From assembly GCF_010183535.1 (NCBI RefSeq), contig NW_026526124.1:124001-188000 (forward strand): a stretch of DNA of 64,000 nt, given 5' to 3'. Below, one piece after another: positions 57,559 through 64,000 of the stretch; within the stretch, counting starts at the first letter, position 1; the number at the start of each line of letters is the position of its first letter. Source of the DNA: Caenorhabditis remanei. Its lineage: Eukaryota; Nematoda; Chromadorea; Rhabditida; Rhabditidae. The notes under the pieces were generated by a model, which saw only the letters and a program-made list of their open reading frames with translations, was not told where the DNA came from and searched no databases. Position numbers and translations under genes: made by a program.

Positions 57559-58640
57559 GGTTTCTCCACAACTTCTTCCGAAATGGATCTCTCGACGGTG
57601 CGAATTCATTTCATGCAGATTTTCCGCTGGTCAACAGCAATTTCTACAACAACAGCGTGTTTGTTCCTCAGCCGGTAAATTCTAGTTTGAAGAAATTTCC
57701 ATTGAAAGATCTCCAGAGCATCAAGCCGCCAGTCAAGCTGCTTCCTCACGCCAAGCGTCGTTCAACACTAAATAATCTCACCACTGATTGTGACAACTTC
57801 TTCTTCAACGGAACGGCTGTTGAAAGCTCATTGACATCTCTCGTAGACAACTCTTCGTTGAAGGAGAGCTTTCAACCATCCAGTGTTTCTCATGTTGTTG
57901 ATAATTCTTTCGATTCACTTCATCAAGAAATCACTCTTCAAGATGTTATTGCAAACGGACAACTATTTGATTTCGCTCTTGATCGATACGGTGTGAAGTT
58001 TCTGGAAATACTCTATCCCCAGGAAGCGAAAGACGATCTTCATAAATTGGTATTCAGAAAGCTTACCGAGTCTATTACTTTGTTCAATGGGTTGTGTCAT
58101 AATTCAAACGACAACTTCATAGTGCAGAAGCTCGTTGAATATGCCTCCATCGAAAAGCAGAAGGTTTTACTGATGAAAATGATCGAAGGAGGATTGCTTG
58201 AAATGTGCAAAGACAAGTTCGCATATCGTGTGATTCAGTTGTCAATTCAGGTGCGTTTATTATAATTTATTTAATGCAAGATAAAACATTCTGTAAGTCA
58301 GAATAACATTCATGAAATTCAGAAACTCTTCAGTACCTCGCATTTTTCAGAAGTTCGATTGTCCCAATGTTACCCAACTTGTCCATGCAATCAGTAACTT
58401 CGACTTTGTCGCAATGTGCACCGATCAGACTTCCATACATGTTGTGCAACGTATCGTTAAACATCTTCCAGTTGACCTCTGGAGTTTTTTCGTCGATTTT
58501 GTGTACACTGGAGACAACTTGATGTCCGTATGACGTGACAAATACGGTTGTCGGTTAGTGCAACAGGTCATTGATTAGCTTTCTGAGAACCCAAAATCTC
58601 CATCCTTCAACAGGCGCATTCAACTTTTACAGAAGTTTAT
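57559..58640 (+). pseudogene. Captured PUF (FBF-like) RNA-binding protein gene, truncated
   Basis: PUF proteins bind 3' UTRs and repress translation. After the TTTTCCAG at 57551-57558, a frame runs 57559-58250, then a 100-bp intron, then 58351-58533. It encodes a divergent N-terminus (NSFHADFPLVNSNFYNN) and four to five PUF repeats: FDFALDRYGVKFLEIL, NDNFIVQKLVEYAS, MCKDKFAYRVIQLSIQ, CTDQTSIHVVQRIVKHL. The fifth repeat is cut by a TGA at 58531 just before RDKYGCRLVQQVID, then by TAG, and homology fades by 58640. Repeats six to eight are absent. The arrangement matches Caenorhabditis FBF proteins. It lies wholly inside the MULE, on the opposite strand to the transposase. Confidence 0.82.
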
Positions 58641-61046
58641 TCATGTAAAATGTATTTATAATATAAAAATGTAATATAATAAACATATGTAATAAATAAG
58701 TATATATAATAAATTTTGTATTTATCATGATCCCGCTCAAAATATTCCCTGCCGATCTCACACAATTTACAACCATCCTTTCCCACTGTTTTTTCCAAAG
58801 TAATTTTAGTTATATTAAGCAATTTATTCCAATTCTTTCTCGCCCCTACTGTTCATGTATTATATGTCTTTCCCAGATTCCTTTTCATTGAAAAGTGCTA
58901 AAATTGAAATAAGCTTTAAAAAAACTTGTTTAAAAACCTCCCCGGATAATAATAAGACGCACACAATCCATTCTCTTTTAAAAGTCAGAACTAATCTTTA
59001 CTAATAATATTCAACAGATTCCGTCTGTGTATTTATTTGTTGGCAGCCATAACTCCCTCCGTAGTGGGCCGATTTTTATGAGACCTGGATAGATAGATTG
59101 GAAATTTGACTTAGTTGATGCCCGAACTTTTCTTTTTTCAAAAATATCAAATTTGACGTCTTCTGGAGACGGTGACGTTTTTAGTGCTGAATTGTGTTGA
59201 GAAAAGGTGTGTCCCGACAGGGTGGTAGAAAGCTCAAAACTACTGACTCGGTGTTTCTTGACTGCATTCTCGAAAGCGCTTCGGCCGCGCGTATTTGGCG
59301 TAGCGGTCTACGCAGATGACTCATACGCATGGGGTGATGAGTTCGTTCCCGCCATGTCGGAAAAGTTTTTTGGTTTTTTGCTTTGATAAGAACATAGACA
59401 GCCAGTATATGAAAGTTGTAAATAACGTTGTTACAGTCGAGATTTCGTAGATCAAAAGGATCCATCTTTGACAAAAACTAACAAAAACTCAAAAAATACT
59501 GTTAGTGCATTTTTTGAAGAAGAGAATAGGAAATCTGAATTTCAAATAAGGGAATTGACTTTCCGTGTGCCGTGAGAATTCTCTATAGATTTGCACCCCG
59601 ATAGTTTCGAACTTGCTCTTTTTTTTAAATGATCTTAGTGTGCCATATTTAGAGGAAGGAGGCGTCATCGCCACCGACCAGTCAAAAATTAAAATTGATA
59701 TTTCAATTATCCCTTTCCGTTCGAAAAAGAAAAAAGCAAAGTTATCAAATTTCTGTTCTTTCTGAAAGAGTCTTTTAAAATAGTTCCGCTCAATTTAGGA
59801 TAAAAATCACTGAGAAGATTTGTGAGTTCCTATTAGAAAAGTAGGGATTATGTTACGGAACGGACTGCCAGTATATGAAAGTTGTAAATATTTTGTTATA
59901 AGATTTTGTAGAACAAAAGGGTGGAGTAGCTATCTTTCTGTTGACACTGTACACACCGCTCAAACTCTGTCATAATGGATGATTGAGCTCCAACTTTGAA
60001 GGTGTTTAAAAAATTACAATCCTACAAACACCGAGTCAGAAACTTGATAGTAGTTAACAATAAGCTTCATGGGGAAGTCTTGCAGCATTTAAATAATTTT
60101 TGTGAAGTACTGTCATGTACGGTTGAGAAGGATTGAAATCAAAATAGACTGAATAAAGGGCTTCTTTAACTTTTCAACTTAGAAATATGTAAAATAGTTT
60201 TAGTTTCGAAGTATTCCAGAGAAGAGAGGCGGCATCGCCGCCGAACAGTCCAAAATTTAGAAAGCAGAACTTTTTGGATCAAACCAAACTAAAAAGAAGA
60301 TTTCCGTGTATATGAAAAAAATGTTGAACGAATTTGGGGGAAGGAGGCGGCATCGCCGCCGATAAGTCAAAAACTTCAAAAGAATACTCTACACGCAACT
60401 TTTGAATTCTCTTTTGGTGAAGGGTTTCTCAGACAGGCAAAAAAAAAAACACATTTCCTGTATTTAGTACAATTAATTCTAAGACCCGAATGTCTCAACC
60501 AAAAAATAAGCGACTAGGAATATAGAAAATGAACTAACACTTTTCAAGAATTGATGGTGAATTCTAGAATAAGGATTTGTCTAAATATGGCCTTAGTTTG
60601 CCTTCAGAGGAGGGAGGCGGCATCGCCGCCGATCAGTCAAAAGTAAAAAAAACTTAATATTTAGAGGATTGCCTGCCTTTTGAAGGGGAAAATAGAGTTA
60701 CCAATTTTCTTTTCTTCTGAAGTAAATTCTCGAAATTTTATCAGAAAAGTAGGGGTGTTTTAATTGTTCTCTCTGGAACGGGTTGCTCAGCTAATAAAGA
60801 CTACTAACAACTGAAAAAAAATTATAGGACCAGAAAAAAAGAGAATTCTGAGACCCCAATTGTTTGAACCCTGTGAGAAGCGCCGCAGGCGCTTCAACAC
60901 TTACAAGGGTGGTGTTGAGAAGGAGGTTCAGTCGCCGTTAGGCGACGTGAACCGACTGGTTTGAGAAGAATCTTTAACTTCATTTTATCCGGGTGCTCTA
61001 ACTTTCTTCTGTGAGTAGTAGCCAAACCAATAGACCTTCCAGTATC
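58641..61046. repeat. Non-coding right third of the MULE with iterated hairpin motifs
   Basis: Four copies of AGGCGGCATCGCCGCCGATC or close variants (59655-59690, 60225-60250, 60345-60372, 60608-60635) are each preceded by a purine run and followed by AGTCAAAA. GGCGGC-ATC-GCCGCC can form a 6-bp stem. CCAGTATATGAAAGTTGTAA occurs at 59402 and 59871, so longer degenerate units of about 470 bp are present. Two further short hairpins, AAGCGCCGCAGGCGCTT (60878) and GTCGCCGTTAGGCGAC (60931), lie near the right end. No ORF supported. Confidence 0.7.
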
Positions 61047-61230
61047 GATGCCCCCTCTGAGTATATCGATGACCCCTCTGAGAATGAGGGTCAATGTCCC
61101 CTATGAGCATATGAGAAATGACCCCTAAGAGTATGAGTGAAATGCCCCCTAAGATTCAATGACCCCTCTGAGTGAATGCCCCCTATGAGCACGATGCCCC
61201 CTATTCCAATGCCCCCTGGGAGTATGGGCC
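61047..61230 (-). repeat. Right MULE terminal inverted repeat
   Basis: Reverse complement of 52221-52404 with a single difference (GGAATAG here, GGAACAG on the left). Ends GGGAGTATGGGCC at 61230. Confidence 0.93.
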
Positions 61231-61706
61231 GATGGATATGGATATTATAATACTGCCAACTCCACTTCCAAAAGTTGTACAGCAGAAAGTTCCAGCAGAA
61301 GTCCAACAAATCGAAGTGCTGAATCCATTGAATGATGAACATGAAATGCACACTGCACCAGGAGAGATGAGCCAAGCAGTCAAAGAAAACAAAGTTCGAG
61401 AACGCGTCAGAGAACTTATTCCTGATCCTCCAGTTAGCATCATTAACTTTGAAAACAAGTATGGAAAGGAAGTTCTGACAACAGCTGATTTCTTGGGAGT
61501 ATCTCATCCAAATTGGTTCTCAGGGTCAACAATCAAATTTTGCGCTGCGGAGACGATGGAAAACCTCCAAGAGTGAGTTTGTAATAACTATTTTTATGAA
61601 AAGTTCTTGGTTTTTTCAGAGTTGACCGTGTTCTCATGTTTGATTTCATCTTGGACAAAATTGGACGCACACTTTTTGTGAACTGCCATCTTCCATTTGA
61701 TATTAT

Positions 61707-64000
61707 TTGATATTTTATTTAACTATTTAAATATACAGAAAATGTCACTGGAGGTCAGGTACAGTCCCTCACGAGACTAAACCTGAGAAAGGAAACCGGG
61801 AATAAGGAATTATAAAATAGGTGTTGGGCAAGGGGGAGGGAGAATAAAGAAAGAAAAAAAAATCAGAATCGTGCAATATTATTTACAAGAAGAGAGTTGA
61901 ATTCCGATGGGCAAAGGAAATGGGGAACATTAATAGTTAAGGCATTCCAAATAGGTACTACCGTTGAGAAAAAATTAGAGCAATTAGGATTTATACAGAT
62001 AAGAGACATTGGGCGACGGGAGGAGGAACTTAACCTGACATGGGTCTCAAGACTAGGAAAATATGAGGCGCCGATTATAAGATTGTATAAGAGAAGTAGT
62101 TGCGCTTTGAGCCTACGGTGGCGCATAGAAAAGAGGTCAAGTTGGGAGAGGCGATCCGAGTAGGAACAATAAGGTGTGTTACAGCGTTGAAGAATTTTCC
62201 GCGAAAAGAATCTGAGAGGAGTTTCGAGCTTGTGGGCTAGTTTAGATGATGGGGGAGGCGAATAAACGACGGAGCAGTATTCAACTAGAGGGAGTACATA
62301 AGTTTTGAATAGGAAGATATAAAATTGGGGAGAGTTGGATTTGAAAGATTTCAGTAGTTGTTTTGAACGGAGTAAGGCGAGAGCAACAGCCCGATTAATG
62401 TGTCTAGTGAACTTGAGATTAGGTTCTATTAATAAACCTAAATCCCTAACAGAATCAACGGAATCAATGAGGGAACCTCCAATAGTGTACGGGTGAGAAG
62501 AGTTTCGAGGTCCGAGACGAAGAAGGGCAGTCTTAGAGTGGGCCAGAGGTAAGGAGTTATCAGAAGCCCAAGACTCTACCAAGTCTATTCCCATTTGAAG
62601 TGCTAGAGGATCATGAGAGTACAGCTTAATATCGTCCGCGAAAGCTGCGATACGTAGCCATGAAATGTCAGCAAGTTTGAGCAGGAGATCATTAATAAAG
62701 ACTAAAAACAGGAGAGGGCCAGAGACGGAGCCCTGGGGGACACCGGAGGGGATAGAAGCAGAGGGAGTGCCAACGAAGTCGTCAATCTTGACAGAGAATG
62801 TTCGATCAGACAGAAAATCAGTAAGCCAGGAAATGATATTACTAGGGATTCCGAAGCTGTCAAGTTTCGAAATAAGAAATTGGTGGTCCACTTGATCGAA
62901 TGCCTTGCGGAAGTCGAAATAGACAACGTCAAGAGACTTGTGACTGGAGAGTAATAATCGGTATTCAGAGATGGAGTGGACAAGTGAGCTAGAGCAAGAT
63001 CGTTTAGACAGAAACCCGTGTTGAAATCTGCTTATATTGCGGAAGAGATTAATCTTAATATAATTGCACAAGATACGCTCACAGACACGAGAAAAGGGGT
63101 CTGTGAGCGATATCGGGCGGTAGTTTTCAGGAGAGGTCAAGGATCCTTTTTTGGGAATTGGGATGATGATAGCGTGTTTCCAAGAAGCAGGGACGTGTGA
63201 CTTAAGAAAAGAGTCAGAATAGATGATTGACAACGGAATAGCGAGGGTGGTAGCGCAGTTACGAATGATATAGAAGTTGGCATGATGGGTTGTGAAACCG
63301 CAACGGGGAGGGACTTTACGAAGCGTGTTCTCGATGATCCAGGGAAGAAAAAGCTCAGAAGGGGAGATATTATTGCTAGAATTGTTCGACACCGGGATAA
63401 GCGAGCTGGAAGGGGAACAGTTGTAGTTGCTAAAAAATACAGATGAGAATATGGATGATTTAGCTGCGTTGGAGGATATCAGTTCATTATTGACGTAAAG
63501 AGGAGGTATTTTGAGGGAGGTTCTAGTACGCTTCTTGATAAGTAGTCGGGCGGAGCGGGAGTTGGGTGCCGATAAAATTTTTCGCTCCTCACTAACCATG
63601 TTGGACTTGATTCTTTTGGAAGTAGAAGCAATGAGGGTACGAAGTCGGAAGATTTGGTCCGCCGGAGGATTGGGAAGTTTTAAAAGTTTCGAGTATCTTT
63701 GACGAGCACGTTTGAGTTGACGGATAGAGAAGGAAGTCCGATGAGGTTTAGGAGGCGTGGATAAAGGAGTATGGGAGATGATAAAATCAGACAACATTTT
63801 AGAAAAGAGTGCAAACTTGTCAGTGGGGGAAGAAATAGAACTGAGGACTAAATCCCAGTCTACGTTAGCGATATCAGCGTTGAGGGATTTGAAATCACAC
63901 TTCTTGTAATTCAAGCGATGTTCATTACGAAATGTAGGAGAAGTTGGCAAGGAGGCTGAGGAGTGGTTACTAACAGTAGTAATTAGGGAGAAATCAACAC
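61707..64000 (-). mobile_element. CR1/jockey-like LINE, 3' part, runs off the window
   Basis: The minus-strand frame is open from the window edge to a stop at 61863 (at least 712 residues). Reverse transcriptase blocks are all present: IIPIPKKGSLTSPENYRPIS, FDFRKAFDQVDHQFLISKL, PSGVPQGSVSGPLLFLVFIN, and the catalytic FADDIKLYS. After these, TYVLPLVEYCSVVYSP and the C-terminal FFSTVVPIWNALT follow. The upstream end reads like the tail of an endonuclease domain, which lies beyond 64000. The 3' UTR (61862-61707) ends near AT-rich AAATATCAAATAATATCAAA at the host gene junction. No disruption seen, so possibly active. Confidence 0.9.

Larger units (their letters stand above)
52221..61230. mobile_element. 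Mutator-like element (MULE), 9,010 bp, complete ends
   Basis: Terminal inverted repeats of 184 bp (52221-52404 and 61047-61230) differ at one base. Both sides have the 9-bp duplication GATGGATAT (52212-52220 and 61231-61239). Nine-bp duplications with long terminal repeats identify the Mutator superfamily, and the minus-strand gene inside encodes a MULE-type transposase. It also holds a captured PUF gene fragment and a nested foldback. The near-identical ends indicate a recent insertion. Confidence 0.93.
51200..61706 (+). pseudogene. Host gene split by a MULE and a LINE (tentative ULP/SENP-like protease)
   Basis: Exons recognised: 51200-51321 (MDQVQRRNLRSDERKRRADK; join to the next exon unclear), 51352-51492, 51636-51824, 51901-52220, then after the MULE 61231-61574 and 61620-61706. 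Charged and disordered at first. MDLDIIILPTPPR at about 51966 is repeated as MDMDIIILPTPLP at 61233, an internal repeat of the protein. The last part (EVLTTADFLGVSHPNWFSGS, then TMENLQEVDRVLMFDFIL) resembles the start of Ulp1-type peptidase domains (DxxxLxxxxWLNDxIIxF). The frame then ends at the LINE junction, before any catalytic residues. The gene is non-functional as it stands unless the elements are removed. Confidence 0.45.

Noticed and set aside
59285..59345. tRNA gene or SINE promoter (TGGCGTAGCGGT, GAGTTCGTTCCC)
   Set aside because: The D-stem GCGT/ACGC pairs, but anticodon and acceptor stems do not.
61897..63702. Several plus-strand ORFs over the LINE
   Set aside because: Antisense shadows of the reverse transcriptase frame.
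1..64000. CRISPR array or prokaryotic defence island
   Set aside because: Eukaryotic sequence throughout; the tandem repeats lack unique spacers.

Overview
This is nuclear DNA of a rhabditid nematode, almost certainly a Caenorhabditis species. Introns are mostly 45-50 bp with TTTTCAG acceptors, several start codons sit directly behind such an acceptor (as in spliced-leader trans-splicing), and there are worm-expanded families (two DUF3557 genes, an F-box/FBA_2 gene) next to conserved animal genes (epsin). No virus-free gene-dense block is present: much of the window is transposon. The species cannot be named from the sequence alone.

1-13.3 kb holds most of a Maverick/Polinton, a virus-like giant DNA transposon, with all genes on the + strand. 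They are a 15-exon protein-primed DNA polymerase B, an FtsK/A32-type packaging ATPase, two small conserved Polinton proteins, a chromodomain integrase, a small membrane ORF, the penton-like minor capsid protein, a basic core-like protein with an overlapping membrane ORF, the double jelly-roll major capsid protein, an unrecognised three-exon gene, an adenain-like cysteine protease, a proline-rich ORF and a multi-exon zinc-finger gene. The frames are open and the diagnostic motifs are present, so this copy looks young. The left end is outside the window. No membrane-fusion protein gene is visible in the part present.

13.3-28 kb carries tandem repeats, a five-exon multi-pass membrane protein, a decayed gene, a tandem pair of DUF3557 genes on the minus strand (each with a last exon that a plain ORF scan misses), and an epsin gene (ENTH domain, UIM, DPF). 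28-38 kb carries an acidic coiled-coil gene, a 1.7-kb foldback transposon, an acidic protein built of three TFIIS-N-like helical units with a hAT-type MITE in one intron, and an F-box/FBA_2 gene.

40.6-43.8 kb holds a CMGC-like kinase whose N-terminus consists of 46-residue repeats that look like RNA polymerase II CTD heptads. 44-51 kb is a mosaic of inverted repeats, a dispersed repeat family and a truncated LINE.

51.2-61.7 kb is a host gene (tentatively a ULP/SENP-like protease precursor) split by a 9,010-bp Mutator-like element (52221-61230). This element has 184-bp terminal inverted repeats and an exact 9-bp target duplication. It carries a MULE transposase gene, itself broken by a TA-flanked foldback, and a captured PUF/FBF-like RNA-binding gene that has decayed. 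A CR1/jockey-like LINE (61.7-64 kb, running off the window) then interrupts the same host gene a second time.
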